Source: Bacteroidales bacterium (lineage in GTDB: Bacteria; Bacteroidota; Bacteroidia; Bacteroidales; DTU049). From it: a stretch of DNA of 32,000 bases. The translations under genes were made by a program, and so were the position numbers. Positions 17,617 through 26,993 of this stretch are shown here, piece after piece (the stretch's first letter is position 1; the number at the start of each line of letters is the position of its first letter). Below the pieces are notes generated by a model. It saw only the letters and a program-made list of their open reading frames with translations, was not told the DNA's origin and ran no database searches. The stretch lies in the NCBI GenBank assembly GCA_018056215.1, contig JAGPGB010000002.1, positions 1-32,000 on the forward strand, written 5' to 3'.

Positions 17617-18780
17617 ATGAATAAAATCAACAATGTTTACGATAGATATGGAGCCTCTAGTCAAAAACAAGATGTTTTCAATGCCATCAAAAATTTGTCT
17701 CACGGAATATCTGAAACTACTTTTTGCAATTTATTTCCATCTCCTTTTGATAAACAATTAATCGCTCTGCATGCTGATGGAGCTGGTACTAAATCTGCTC
17801 TAGCATATATTTATTATAAAGAAACTGGTGATCTATCTGTATGGGAAAATTTAGCAATAGATGCGATAGCGATGAATACTGATGATATCTTATGTGTGGG
17901 TAGCACTGGTCCATTTTACTTAACAAATATAATTGGAAGGAATAGAAATTTAATAAATCAAGATATAATATCTGCTATAATACACGGTTTTGAAAAATTC
18001 GCCAATAAAATGGCTGAGTACAATATAAATATTATGCTTACTGGTGGAGAAACTGCCGACATTGGTGATTTGACTAAAACATTAACATTAGATGCTGTAG
18101 CTGCTTCATTTATCTCAGAAAATAATTATATAGATAATAAGAATATTCAGAATGGTGATGTGATAATAGGATTAGAATCTACTGGCCAAGCACTTTGGGA
18201 AGATACGCCTAATAGTGGTATTGGCAGCAATGGTCTCACCCTAGCTAGACATACTTTATTAAATAATATTTATAAAAATTTATATCCCGAATCTTTTGAT
18301 AACAATACTGAAAATGATTTAATATATTGTGGAAATTATTTATTAACTGATGAGTCTCCTTTTATAGGATTAGATATGGGCAAATTTATTCTGAGCCCCA
18401 CTAAAACATATTTACCAATTATGAAAGAGATTTTTCAATATTATTTAGATGACATCCATGGCATTATTCATTGTACTGGTGGCGGTCAAATTAAAGTTAA
18501 AAGATTTATTAATAATTTGAGAATAATAAAAAATAATTTATTCTCTGTCCCTGCATTGTTTGAAATGATTAAAACTTCAGCAAATATAGATTGGAAGCAA
18601 ATGTACGAGATTTTTAATATGGGACATCGATTAGAATTATACGTACCTGCAGATATAGTAAGTGAAATCATAGCTATTAGCGAAAAATATAATGTGAAAG
18701 CCAAACAAATAGGCTATGTAGAAAATAATGATACTACTGAAATAATTATTAAATCAGAACATGGTGTCTTTGTTTATTAA
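17617..18780 (+). CDS. purM: Phosphoribosylformylglycinamidine cyclo-ligase (AIR synthase)
   Basis: A 387-residue enzyme of de novo purine synthesis that closes the imidazole ring of AIR with ATP. It belongs to the PurM/ThiL/SelD fold and shows the expected blocks: ALHADGAGTKSALAY (about residues 50-64), AIDAIAMNTDDILCVG (80-95), MLTGGETADIGD (141-152), IGSNGLTLAR, and a C-terminal HCTGGGQIKVKRF. The protein is of the divergent Bacteroidota type, which lacks a typical N-terminus and is somewhat longer than E. coli PurM. Monocistronic, between a terminator and the parE promoter. Confidence 0.92.
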   Translation: MNKINNVYDRYGASSQKQDVFNAIKNLSHGISETTFCNLFPSPFDKQLIALHADGAGTKSALAYIYYKETGDLSVWENLAIDAIAMNTDDILCVGSTGPFYLTNIIGRNRNLINQDIISAIIHGFEKFANKMAEYNINIMLTGGETADIGDLTKTLTLDAVAASFISENNYIDNKNIQNGDVIIGLESTGQALWEDTPNSGIGSNGLTLARHTLLNNIYKNLYPESFDNNTENDLIYCGNYLLTDESPFIGLDMGKFILSPTKTYLPIMKEIFQYYLDDIHGIIHCTGGGQIKVKRFINNLRIIKNNLFSVPALFEMIKTSANIDWKQMYEIFNMGHRLELYVPADIVSEIIAISEKYNVKAKQIGYVENNDTTEIIIKSEHGVFVY

Positions 18781-18925
18781 TTAAATTTTAATATTCATGG
18801 TATTTACACTTTCTATTTAATTTTGTTAAAGAGATTTATTAATATATTTCCCCAAAAATTATTTAAACCAAATTTTTTTCTAAATTTGATAATGGGTAAA
18901 TGCAATTAGCTTCAATAAATTTTAG

Positions 18926-18933
18926 TAATTTTG
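18926..18933 (+). promoter_or_regulatory. -7 box of parE
   Basis: TAATTTTG lies 31 bases before the parE ATG. No clear TTTG -33 element was found at the right distance. Confidence 0.45.
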
Positions 18934-18964
18934 TAATAAATATGATCAAAGCAAAATATATAAA

Positions 18965-20803
18965 ATGAATGCTAAATATACTGAAGAACACATAATATCT
19001 TTATCGTGGAACGAGCATGTACGTATGCGCCCAGGAATGTATATAGGGAAAGTGGGTAATGGTAGCTCTAGAGATGATGGTATATATGTTTTATTAAAAG
19101 AGACTATTGATAATTCCATTGATGAATTTCTGATGGTTAAATATAGCAAAATAGAAATTTCGCTCAAAGATAATTTAGTTAGTGTGAGAGATTATGGCAG
19201 AGGAATACCACTAGGCAAAGTGGTAGATGTAGTTTCTAAAATTAATACTGGTGCTAAATATGATAGCATAGCTTTCAAAAAAACTGTTGGTCTCAATGGA
19301 GTAGGTGCTAAAGCTGTAAATGCTCTTTCTCAATATTATAGAGTTGTATCTTATAGAGATCACAAAGCTGTAGAAGCTATCTTTTCTAAAGGTGTTTTAC
19401 AAACCACAAGAAATTTTGATTCTGATGAAGCTAATGGTACTCTTGTGCAGTTTATACCTGATGAAGAAATTTTCGGTCAATATGAATTTCATGATGAGTT
19501 TATCGAAGATATGCTGTGGAACTACGTTTGCCTTAACAAAAAATTGAAAATAATTTATAATGACAAAGAATTTTATAGTGAAAATGGGATTATAGACTTA
19601 TTACAAAAAAGAATTTCTAGTGAGATAATGTTTGATATCATTCATATTGAGGACGAAGATTTCGAATTTGCTTTCACATATGCTATGGGCGATGCTAATG
19701 AAGAAACTTTCTCATACGTCAATGGTCAATATACTGTACAAGGCGGCACACATGTACAAGCTTTCAGAGAAGCTTTCACAGAAACTATTAGAAATTTCTA
19801 TAACAAAAATTATGATGCATCAGATATACGTAATGGACTTTTAGCTACTCTCTCCATTAGAATTCATGAGCCAGTTTTTGAATCACAAACTAAAACAAAA
19901 CTTGGTTCTATGTATATGGTTCCTAATGGCAAATCTATTAGATCATATATAGGAGAAGTGCTAAAGAAACATTTAGATAATGAACTGCATCGCCGTCCTG
20001 ATATTGCAAAAGCTATTCAAGAAAAAATACTTTTTAATGAAAAACAAAGAAAAGATATTAATAATATAAAAAAAGTATCCCGTGAAGTACTGAAAAAAGC
20101 TAGTTTGCACAACAAAAAATTACGTGATTGCAAAATACATTTTAATACAAATCATGAACGTAGATTAGAAACTTCTATTTTCATTACAGAAGGAGACTCT
20201 GCGAGCGGTAGCATTACTAAAGCTCGTGATGCTAATATTCAAGCAGTTTTTAGCCTAAAAGGTAAACCTCTAAATGTGCATAAAGCTAATAAAAAATCTA
20301 TCTTTGCTAACGAAGAATTTGCTCTATTGATAGCTGCTCTTAATATTGATAATGGGCTAGAAAATTTAAGATATAATAATGTGATAATAGCTACTGATGC
20401 AGATGAGGATGGTAAACATATCAGATTACTTCTTCTTACATTTTTCTTAAAGTTTTATCCAGATTTAATAAAAGCTGGACATCTATATGTACTGCAAACA
20501 CCACTATTCAGAGTGAGAAACAAACAAAAAACTATTTATTGCTATAATGACACAGAAAAACAAAAAGCACTTAATCAGTTAGGAAATGGTAGCGAAATAA
20601 CAAGATTTAAAGGACTAGGTGAAATATCTCCAGATGAATTTAGGCAATTAATAGGTAAAAATATTAGATTAGAACCCATAGTTTATAATTCTGAAATTAA
20701 AATAGATCAATTATTAGACTTCTATATGGGAGAAAATACTGCTACTCGAGCTGAGTTTGTCATAGAAAACCTTAGATATAACGAAATTTTAGATTTATTA
20801 TAA
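18965..20803 (+). CDS. parE: DNA topoisomerase IV subunit B
   Basis: A 612-residue ATPase subunit of topoisomerase IV, which decatenates daughter chromosomes. The GHKL ATPase domain shows ETIDNSIDEF (46-55, ATP/Mg site), DYGRGIP and GLNGVGAKAVNALS. The TOPRIM domain carries ITEGDSASGS (about 406) and ATDADEDGKHIRLL (about 475). I prefer ParE over GyrB because the length is about 610 and GLNGVGAKAVNALS is the form found in Bacteroidota ParE, where GyrB has GGLHGVG. The partner parC, usually next in this phylum, is absent; a small lipoprotein gene follows. Confidence 0.9.
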   Translation: MNAKYTEEHIISLSWNEHVRMRPGMYIGKVGNGSSRDDGIYVLLKETIDNSIDEFLMVKYSKIEISLKDNLVSVRDYGRGIPLGKVVDVVSKINTGAKYDSIAFKKTVGLNGVGAKAVNALSQYYRVVSYRDHKAVEAIFSKGVLQTTRNFDSDEANGTLVQFIPDEEIFGQYEFHDEFIEDMLWNYVCLNKKLKIIYNDKEFYSENGIIDLLQKRISSEIMFDIIHIEDEDFEFAFTYAMGDANEETFSYVNGQYTVQGGTHVQAFREAFTETIRNFYNKNYDASDIRNGLLATLSIRIHEPVFESQTKTKLGSMYMVPNGKSIRSYIGEVLKKHLDNELHRRPDIAKAIQEKILFNEKQRKDINNIKKVSREVLKKASLHNKKLRDCKIHFNTNHERRLETSIFITEGDSASGSITKARDANIQAVFSLKGKPLNVHKANKKSIFANEEFALLIAALNIDNGLENLRYNNVIIATDADEDGKHIRLLLLTFFLKFYPDLIKAGHLYVLQTPLFRVRNKQKTIYCYNDTEKQKALNQLGNGSEITRFKGLGEISPDEFRQLIGKNIRLEPIVYNSEIKIDQLLDFYMGENTATRAEFVIENLRYNEILDLL

Positions 20804-20866
20804 AAAATTTTGGTTATATAAATTTAATGTTTTACTTTTATCAAAAATAAATTAAATTTTACAACT

Positions 20867-21178
20867 ATGAAAAAATTATTATCAATTTCTTCATTAATTT
20901 TAACTTTCTTTATTTTAACAATAATGTTATCATGCGATAGCGATTGCGAAGGGAAAGGATATTTGAAATTAACAAATACATCCACAGGTACTGTGCAACG
21001 AATTATGATTGATGGTATTAATTATGGTAGCTTGGATCCTGGAGAATCAAAAAGTATCTCATTACCTGCTGGTGAACATGAATTTCAACAGGTAGGAATT
21101 AGTGGCGGAGCAGGATGTAGTCCAGCTAAAGTTATAATTATAGAATGTGAAACCCAAGGATTTGAATGTCATAGCTAA
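20867..21178 (+). CDS. Small predicted lipoprotein, unknown function
   Basis: 103 residues. Hydrophobic segment 8-21 followed by lipobox MLSC with acylated cysteine C23. The mature part is about 80 residues, predicted mainly beta (YLKLTNTSTGTVQRIMIDG, SLDPGESKSISLPAGEHEF) with several more cysteines (C27, C84, C93, C101). These could form disulfides or be structural. The phrase 'tnts..v...idg...g.l.pGes..i.lpaGeh' resembles small beta-sandwich modules seen in many secreted proteins, but no family can be named with confidence. It is 63 bases after parE on the same strand. Confidence 0.75.
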   Translation: MKKLLSISSLILTFFILTIMLSCDSDCEGKGYLKLTNTSTGTVQRIMIDGINYGSLDPGESKSISLPAGEHEFQQVGISGGAGCSPAKVIIIECETQGFECHS

Positions 21179-21319
21179 AAATTTATAATAATTTAATTAA
21201 ATTTAATAATTAAAATTATTTATTAATAGCTTGGTGGATATTATTGAAAATTTTATCGATATTTATTTAATATTAGAATATTCACAAAGAAAATTATTGT
21301 AAACTTGTATTTCATTATT

Positions 21320-22576
21320 TTATAACATTTTTAGATTTTGCCATAATTTTTTATTTGTTTTATTCATTAATAAAAAATCAAATTTATTTTTTTGTAAATA
21401 CAATTCATAGTTATATAAATCATCTCTTATTTGATTTAATTCATTTACAGATATTTCTTCCCAACTATTATAAATAATATTTTTTTGTAAAATACTTTTG
21501 TAAAAATTTTTAAAATATTCAAAATCATTATTTTTTTCTATAGAATAGTTATTATTTAGAAATTTTAAAATATGAAAAGCATCAAAATATTCATGAATGG
21601 CATGAACGAATTTATCTCGCTGTGTATGATTTTTATAAATTTTTAAAATAATTTTTTCAGGAATGATATCTTTTAAATTTTTAATAATTTCATCAATAGA
21701 ATTGCTATATTCTAGAATTTGATAATAAGATTCTATTTTTTTAAACAAATATGTTGGATAAAAAGGATATTTTTTAATTTGATTTTCTAAATTCATACCT
21801 ATCGCTGGCCCAGTACCAAATACTACCCTATCAGATATACGAGCAGCAGGATAAATGGTATTATCTAACCAAGAGCTGATAATTCCAATTTTTCTAATTT
21901 GTTGCATAGTATAAAAATCTTCTCCAGCATCTTTTACTTTAAAACCACCTGCTTTTTTATAAGCATTTACTCTGAAACTCATAGCAGAACCAATAGGCAT
22001 ATATGCATATGGCGATTGTATTAAAAGTAGTTGCAAAGTATAATAATGTAAAAAAATTTCATAACGAAGCATTAACCTTGCTTTATCTATTGGCAAATTA
22101 TCAATTTTATGATAATATGGTGCACAAACACCACTCAATAATGGTAACTGACTATAAATATCAAAAATATTCTCAAAATAATTATCAGGATAATTAGTGT
22201 CTGCATCCATATTTACAATAATATCATTACTATTTGTAAATGATAAAAAAGAATCAATACACAGCTTACGAGCTAATCCCACACAACCAACATTAGAATG
22301 GAATCCATTGCCAGGCGAAGAGTGATCCAACACTATTATAGGTATAGGAAACGAATTTAATAATTTATTTAAATAAATTAAAGTTTTGGTATTATTTAAA
22401 ATAATTTCCTTTTTATCAGGTAATTTTCTCCACGACTCTGGTTGATTAATACAAAAAGAAATAATAGCAGGACGCATAGATTGATTAATTAATTGATCTA
22501 ATAAAATAGGAACATTGTCTAGCTCCTTCATTAAAGGAATAGCCACGAAGATACGCGATAATTCAGATTTTAACAT
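21320..22576 (-). CDS. Family 2 (GT-A fold) glycosyltransferase
   Basis: A 418-residue cytoplasmic protein with no membrane helices. The N-terminus (RIFVAIPLMKELDNVPILLDQLINQ) is the nucleotide-binding start of GT2 enzymes. DAD at residues 124-126 (VNMDADTNYPDNYF) is the metal-binding DXD, and the acceptor-side block contains AGED at 217-220 with the probable catalytic base. LDHSSPGNGFHSNVGCVGLARKL (about 84-104) looks like the sugar-nucleotide loop. Sugar donor and acceptor are unknown. The C-terminal 130 residues are Asn/Lys/Tyr-rich and not recognised. It is not in a polysaccharide cluster; IS copy 2 begins about 37 bases upstream of its start codon. Confidence 0.82.
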   Translation of the reverse strand: MLKSELSRIFVAIPLMKELDNVPILLDQLINQSMRPAIISFCINQPESWRKLPDKKEIILNNTKTLIYLNKLLNSFPIPIIVLDHSSPGNGFHSNVGCVGLARKLCIDSFLSFTNSNDIIVNMDADTNYPDNYFENIFDIYSQLPLLSGVCAPYYHKIDNLPIDKARLMLRYEIFLHYYTLQLLLIQSPYAYMPIGSAMSFRVNAYKKAGGFKVKDAGEDFYTMQQIRKIGIISSWLDNTIYPAARISDRVVFGTGPAIGMNLENQIKKYPFYPTYLFKKIESYYQILEYSNSIDEIIKNLKDIIPEKIILKIYKNHTQRDKFVHAIHEYFDAFHILKFLNNNYSIEKNNDFEYFKNFYKSILQKNIIYNSWEEISVNELNQIRDDLYNYELYLQKNKFDFLLMNKTNKKLWQNLKML

Positions 22577-22683
22577 AAAAATAAATTAAGATAAAATTAG
22601 TTAAAAAAAATAAGATGGAGGGAAGGGGAGAAAATGAATTTAATAATGTATAATTTTTTATATGCTTTTTCTTAAAATTATAT

Positions 22684-22691
22684 TATCTTTG
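22684..22691 (+). promoter_or_regulatory. -7 box of transposase gene, copy 2
   Basis: TATCTTTG, 18 bases before the ATG, identical in sequence and position to the element in copy 1. Confidence 0.55.
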
Positions 22692-22709
22692 CAACAAATT
22701 TTATTTAAT

Positions 22710-23714
22710 ATGAAAAATATCGTCTCAAACCTCCAAGAGCACCTTTCTCAGGGCAAACAACTCAATTTGGAATTCCTTAATAATCTCTACAATAAGATGA
22801 AACTCCAAGGCAACGACGTAGTGGATTATCAACATCTAAAAGCTCAAAGCGTCTCTCCACAATGTCCTAATTGCAAAAGCATTCATATCAAGAAAAATGG
22901 ACATCAACAAGGCCAGCAAATGTATAAATGTAAAAATTGTGGTAAAAATTTTCGTGAGACTACCGGTACCTTTGTCTACTACCTGCATAAAAAAGAATTA
23001 ATGCTCGACTACATTCGCCTGATGCTTGAGGGCAAAACTTTACGTCAATGTTCTAAAGAACTTCGTATCTCTCTACCTACCAGCTTCGAATGGAGACATC
23101 GCATTATATCTGCTCTAAGAAGTTTCGAAAATAACGTAAACTTCTTTGGTATTATGGAAATAGATGAATTGCAGTTGAAATATTCTGAGAAAGGACGCAG
23201 ATATAAAACGTTAGAAGAATATCTATTAGCCAAAGAGCTAAAAACTCACAATGTAGCTGTGCTATCTATGATAGACAGAAGTGGTAACATGCTATGTAAA
23301 TTGACAGGTTTAGATAATGTGAAACGAGATCAGATAGATAAGATATTATTTGCCAGGATATCTAAGAATGCTGTGATTTGCTCACCAGATAATGAAGAAT
23401 TCAAAAATCTGAAGACACAAAGTATAAAAGATAAAACTATAATTACTCATAGGACAAAAAAGTATGGACAGCACGGATTAGCAATAGTTAAAGACAAGGA
23501 GAATGATTTTGCGGGATGGATAAATTATAAATTTAGAGGAGTGGCTACGAAGTATCTACAGAGTTATATAATGTGGTATGTTGTGAAGCATAAATATTTA
23601 TTGAGCAGAGTTATGGATGATATAGGTAGGATGTTGAATTTAGCAGCGTCGGACTGGGAAGCGTGGTATGTATATATGAGGTTAAAATTAAAGCATAGAG
23701 AAAAGCTAACATAA
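22710..23714 (+). CDS. IS1595-family transposase, copy 2
   Basis: A 334-residue intact transposase with the same zinc ribbon (C52, C55, C74, C77) and candidate catalytic D152, D227 and E264 as copy 1. It differs from copy 1 at six positions seen by eye (I/V near 39, N/K near 109, L/F near 213, R/H near 247, V/M near 298, R/K near 325). The frame stays open 48 bases further upstream, but the ATG at 22710 is chosen. It is the position used by copy 1, and the upstream stretch contains the promoter box. Confidence 0.92.
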   Translation: MKNIVSNLQEHLSQGKQLNLEFLNNLYNKMKLQGNDVVDYQHLKAQSVSPQCPNCKSIHIKKNGHQQGQQMYKCKNCGKNFRETTGTFVYYLHKKELMLDYIRLMLEGKTLRQCSKELRISLPTSFEWRHRIISALRSFENNVNFFGIMEIDELQLKYSEKGRRYKTLEEYLLAKELKTHNVAVLSMIDRSGNMLCKLTGLDNVKRDQIDKILFARISKNAVICSPDNEEFKNLKTQSIKDKTIITHRTKKYGQHGLAIVKDKENDFAGWINYKFRGVATKYLQSYIMWYVVKHKYLLSRVMDDIGRMLNLAASDWEAWYVYMRLKLKHREKLT

Positions 23715-23882
23715 ATATTTGTTACCTTCCCCCTTCTTCTTTCTCCTCATTTCTTTCAAATTGCTCTTTTTTTAATTTTATAAATAGAATTCTTTTTTTT
23801 TAATAAAATTTAAACTCCTTTTCACGGTTATATTTTATTCCATACTATTAACTATTTATTTATTCATTAAAAAATTTTATTA

Positions 23883-23890
23883 TATTTTTG
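23883..23890 (+). promoter_or_regulatory. -7 box of the DUF4190-like gene
   Basis: TATTTTTG fits TAnnTTTG and lies 28 bases before the ATG at 23919. Confidence 0.4.
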
Positions 23891-23918
23891 TATTATAAAT
23901 CAAATTAAAAATTTTATT

Positions 23919-24293
23919 ATGGAAAATCAAGAAATTAATGTTCAACAACCTGAAGAAAAAAATGTACAAAATCAAGTTTTACCAGGTTCTCAATCTGCCT
24001 TTATATTAGGTATTTTATCTGTTGTTTTCACTCTTACTACAGTAATTATAGGTATAATTTTAGGCATTATTGCTGTGGTAGAAGGTAATAGAGCCGTGAA
24101 AGCTTATGAATTAAATCCATCTCTTTATACAAAAGCTGAATATAGTAATGCTAATGTTGGCAAAATATTAGGATGGGTGAGCATCGGCATTGGTGCTGCT
24201 ATTTTCCTTTTTATTATTTTAATTATAATTTTTGCATTATCTTTTGCTTTACCATTTGCTGCTTTTGATAGCATTCATACCATTACTTTGTAA
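23919..24293 (+). CDS. Small two-helix membrane protein, DUF4190-like
   Basis: 124 residues. An Asn/Gln/Glu-rich cytoplasmic N-terminus (about 24 residues) is followed by a helix at about 26-53 (FILGILSVVFTLTTVIIGIILGIIAVV), a polar loop with EGNRAVKAYELNPSLYTKAEY, GKILGWVSIGIGA, and a second helix at 86-116. The G-x-L-S and GxxxG patterns with a loop Tyr are typical of DUF4190-type proteins, common in Bacteroidota and without assigned function. It ends 5 bases before the NAD(P)HX repair gene, so the two are probably cotranscribed. Confidence 0.75.
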   Translation: MENQEINVQQPEEKNVQNQVLPGSQSAFILGILSVVFTLTTVIIGIILGIIAVVEGNRAVKAYELNPSLYTKAEYSNANVGKILGWVSIGIGAAIFLFIILIIIFALSFALPFAAFDSIHTITL

Positions 24294-24298
24294 TTATT

Positions 24299-25846
24299 AT
24301 GAAAATTTTAAGTATCGAAGATATTAGAAAAGCAGATGAATATACTATAAAAAATGAACCTATAGCGTCTATAGATTTGATGGAGAGAGCTGCAAGCAAA
24401 TGCTTCGATTTTATACAAAAAATATTCATTAATTTTAATAGCTTTGTAATATTTGCAGGTACTGGTAATAATGGTGGTGATGGATTAGTAATAGCTCGTA
24501 AACTTATAGAAAACGGTAAAGATGTAAAAGTATTTATTTGTGAATTCAACAAAAATTATTCCGATGACTTTGCAACAAATTTATATAGACTTCCTAACAA
24601 AAATAATATTGTACTAATTCAAAATTTAAATGATTTTGAAAAACTAAAAATATTAGATAATAATGATATAATAATCGATGCATTATTAGGTTCTGGCATT
24701 AGCAGAGCTCCAGATGATTGGCTGGCTGAATTGATAAAATATTTAAATAAATTAAATAATATCAAAATAGCTATAGATATGCCTAGTGGCTTATTTGCTG
24801 ATAAAACATCAAAATATCACAGTGATAGAATTGTCAAAGCTAATTACACTTTAGCATTTGAAGTTCCTCGTTTAGCTTTTTTTATGCCAGAGAATTATGA
24901 TTTAGTGGGAGAGTGGAAAATATTGCCTATAGGATTAGATCATAACTTTATAGATAATTGCAACCCTTTAGCTATAATGATAGATGGGTCAGAGATTAGT
25001 AATAGATTAAAAAAACGAAATAAATTTGGTCATAAAAATATCTTTGGTCATGTTTGTATAGCTGGGGGTAGTCCTGGTAAATATGGTGCAGGATTACTAG
25101 CTACTTTAGGTGCCCTTAAAAGTGGTACAGGACTAGTTTCTACTATTGTACCTGAAAAACTTGTGTCTGCTTATCTATCTAAACTTCCTGAAGTTTTAAC
25201 TATACCTATTGATACACCAAATATCGAAGATTTATCAATTTTGCATAATTATGATGCTGCCTGCATAGGACCAGGGTTAGGTACAGATGATTTTACTGCT
25301 AATGCATTACTAGATTATCTTTTAAATTGCAAAAAACCTACTGTTTTAGATGCTGATGCTATAAATATTTTGAGTAAACATAATGATTGGTATAGTTTTT
25401 TAAATAATAATTTTATACTCACTCCTCATCCTGGTGAGCTGAAAAGATTGATTGGTGAATGGAATGATGATTTTGAAAAATTAGAACTAGTAAAAGAGTT
25501 TTGTAAAAAATATCATTGTACTGTAATTATTAAAGAGCATAACTCTAAAATCATTGATGAGAATGGACAAATTTTTATTAACATCACGGGTGATGACACA
25601 TTGTCTAAAGGTGGCAGTGGAGATATCCTATCAGGACTTTTAACAGGTTTATTGGCTCAGAATTATTCTCATATAGATGCTTGTATTATAGCGACTTGTT
25701 TACATGGCGCCGCAGGTGAATGGTGTGGTAATAAATACTCACATCACGCTACCACTATATCGCAATTAGCTAAAGGTATAGAAAAAATTTTTAATAATTG
25801 GGAACACAACGACTTTTCTCAAATTCATGATTTTTCACAAATTTAA
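24299..25846 (+). CDS. nnr: Bifunctional NAD(P)HX repair enzyme (epimerase + dehydratase)
   Basis: 515 residues, YjeF family. The N-terminal NnrE domain (about 1-220) shows FAGTGNNGGDGLVIAR (52-67), the epimerase nucleotide loop. The C-terminal NnrD domain (about 240-505) is ribokinase-like: HVCIAGGSPGKYGAGLLA, GPGLGTDD, DADAINIL, TPHPGELKRL and GDDTLSKGGSGDILSGLLTGLLAQ with the catalytic aspartate. Together they restore hydrated NADH and NADPH using ADP or ATP. Length matches the fused enzyme. The last twelve residues contain a short duplicated DFSQI unit. It converges with aroB, 57 bases apart. Confidence 0.95.
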   Translation: MKILSIEDIRKADEYTIKNEPIASIDLMERAASKCFDFIQKIFINFNSFVIFAGTGNNGGDGLVIARKLIENGKDVKVFICEFNKNYSDDFATNLYRLPNKNNIVLIQNLNDFEKLKILDNNDIIIDALLGSGISRAPDDWLAELIKYLNKLNNIKIAIDMPSGLFADKTSKYHSDRIVKANYTLAFEVPRLAFFMPENYDLVGEWKILPIGLDHNFIDNCNPLAIMIDGSEISNRLKKRNKFGHKNIFGHVCIAGGSPGKYGAGLLATLGALKSGTGLVSTIVPEKLVSAYLSKLPEVLTIPIDTPNIEDLSILHNYDAACIGPGLGTDDFTANALLDYLLNCKKPTVLDADAINILSKHNDWYSFLNNNFILTPHPGELKRLIGEWNDDFEKLELVKEFCKKYHCTVIIKEHNSKIIDENGQIFINITGDDTLSKGGSGDILSGLLTGLLAQNYSHIDACIIATCLHGAAGEWCGNKYSHHATTISQLAKGIEKIFNNWEHNDFSQIHDFSQI

Positions 25847-25903
25847 TAATCGGTTGGATAATGAAATCAGCTGTCCTGACAAAAGATATTTGTTTAACAA
25901 AAT

Positions 25904-26962
25904 TTAAAATATAATAGAACTATACAGCTGTTTTAGTTCTTCTATTGTGAATTTATTAATTTTTGGCTTACCTATCTCATATAATAAAATAAAATTTATT
26001 TTTTCGTCTAAATTTTTTTTATCCTGAACTAAAAATATTAATAATTCATCAAAAGCTATTACAGGTGGTTTGCCATACCATATTTGCAACCAATCAATAA
26101 CTTTTTGTGACCAATATGGTGAAAAGTTTAATACTTTTTCAGAAAATTTCAAAGAATATTGTAAGCCCCACGCTACACATATGCCATGAGGTGTTGGTAC
26201 ATTTTGTGATAATTTATATGATTCGAAAGCATGCCCTAAAGTATGTCCTAGATTCAAAATTTTTCGTCTGTTTTTTTCAAGTGGATCTATTTTAATAATG
26301 TGATGTTTGTATTGAACAGATTTTCTAATTATTTGCGTATTTGGTATTTTGCAAGGATCAGATTTTAGTATTTCATTGATAGTTTCTTTGTTTAGTAGTA
26401 GTCCATATTTGATAATTTCTCCATAACCACTTAAAATGTCAATTTCTGTTAAAGTATTTAAAAATTCAGGATAGATAAATGTAAATAAAGGATAATAATA
26501 AGTACCTATTTCGTTTTTATTATTATTGAAATTAATGCCATTTTTACCTCCAATACCAGCGTCTACCATGGATAAAAGAGTAGTAGGAATATTTATGACG
26601 TTTAAACCACGTTTAAATGTTGCAGCTGCGAAACCACCTAAATCACTAATCGTGCCACCTCCGATACATATTATTACATCATTTCTATTAAAATTATTTT
26701 TATCTAAAATATTCCAAATATTAATGATTTCATAAATATTTTTGATATTTTCATCAGAATTATAATAAATTATTTCAATATGTTTGAAATTAAAATTATT
26801 GATAATTGATTTTACCTCATCTAAATAATTATCATTGATAAAAGCATCTATTAATATTAAACAATTAATATTTTTGTGAGTACCTATATGATATCGGAAA
26901 TATTTTTTAAAAGTAGTGAAGTCGTGCTCTATATAGATTGGATTGTTATTTCCGATGCGCAT
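25904..26962 (-). CDS. aroB: 3-dehydroquinate synthase
   Basis: A 352-residue NAD- and metal-dependent enzyme of the shikimate pathway converting DAHP to 3-dehydroquinate. IICIGGGTISDLGGFAAATFKRG (about 97-119) is the NAD-binding block and PTTLLSMVDAGIGGKNGIN (126-144) the phosphate/substrate loop. The metal site is formed by E182 (GYGEIIKYG), histidines of NLGHTLGHAFE (H240, H244) and H259. The usual GGKTG is GGKNG here. It is 31 bases downstream of era and probably read through from it. Confidence 0.95.
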   Translation of the reverse strand: MRIGNNNPIYIEHDFTTFKKYFRYHIGTHKNINCLILIDAFINDNYLDEVKSIINNFNFKHIEIIYYNSDENIKNIYEIINIWNILDKNNFNRNDVIICIGGGTISDLGGFAAATFKRGLNVINIPTTLLSMVDAGIGGKNGINFNNNKNEIGTYYYPLFTFIYPEFLNTLTEIDILSGYGEIIKYGLLLNKETINEILKSDPCKIPNTQIIRKSVQYKHHIIKIDPLEKNRRKILNLGHTLGHAFESYKLSQNVPTPHGICVAWGLQYSLKFSEKVLNFSPYWSQKVIDWLQIWYGKPPVIAFDELLIFLVQDKKNLDEKINFILLYEIGKPKINKFTIEELKQLYSSIIF

Positions 26963-26993
26963 AAAAGATTAAAATTTTATTCTTGGGAAAATA

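Larger units (their letters stand above)
22614..23748 (+). mobile_element. IS1595-family insertion sequence, copy 2 (ends approximate)
   Basis: Second copy in the same orientation as copy 1, 12.6 kb away. The left end is purine-rich (22614-22635) and the right end pyrimidine-rich (23723-23748), again an imperfect inverted repeat. The flanks are more diverged from copy 1 than the coding part. Exact ends and target duplication were not established. Confidence 0.6.

Noticed and set aside
18965..20803. GyrB
   Set aside because: Length and GLNGVGAKAVNALS favour ParE; only a phylogeny would settle it fully.
21179..21319. Bidirectional terminator between the lipoprotein and the glycosyltransferase
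   Set aside because: The inverted repeats are pure A/T and too weak to distinguish from composition.
22662..22709. Sixteen extra N-terminal residues on transposase copy 2
   Set aside because: Copy 1 has no such extension and the stretch contains the promoter box shared by both copies.
10043..23748. Composite transposon formed by the two IS copies
   Set aside because: The enclosed 11 kb is housekeeping DNA (nqrABC, queE, purM, parE) and the copies have diverged at silent sites, so they are unlikely to move as one unit.
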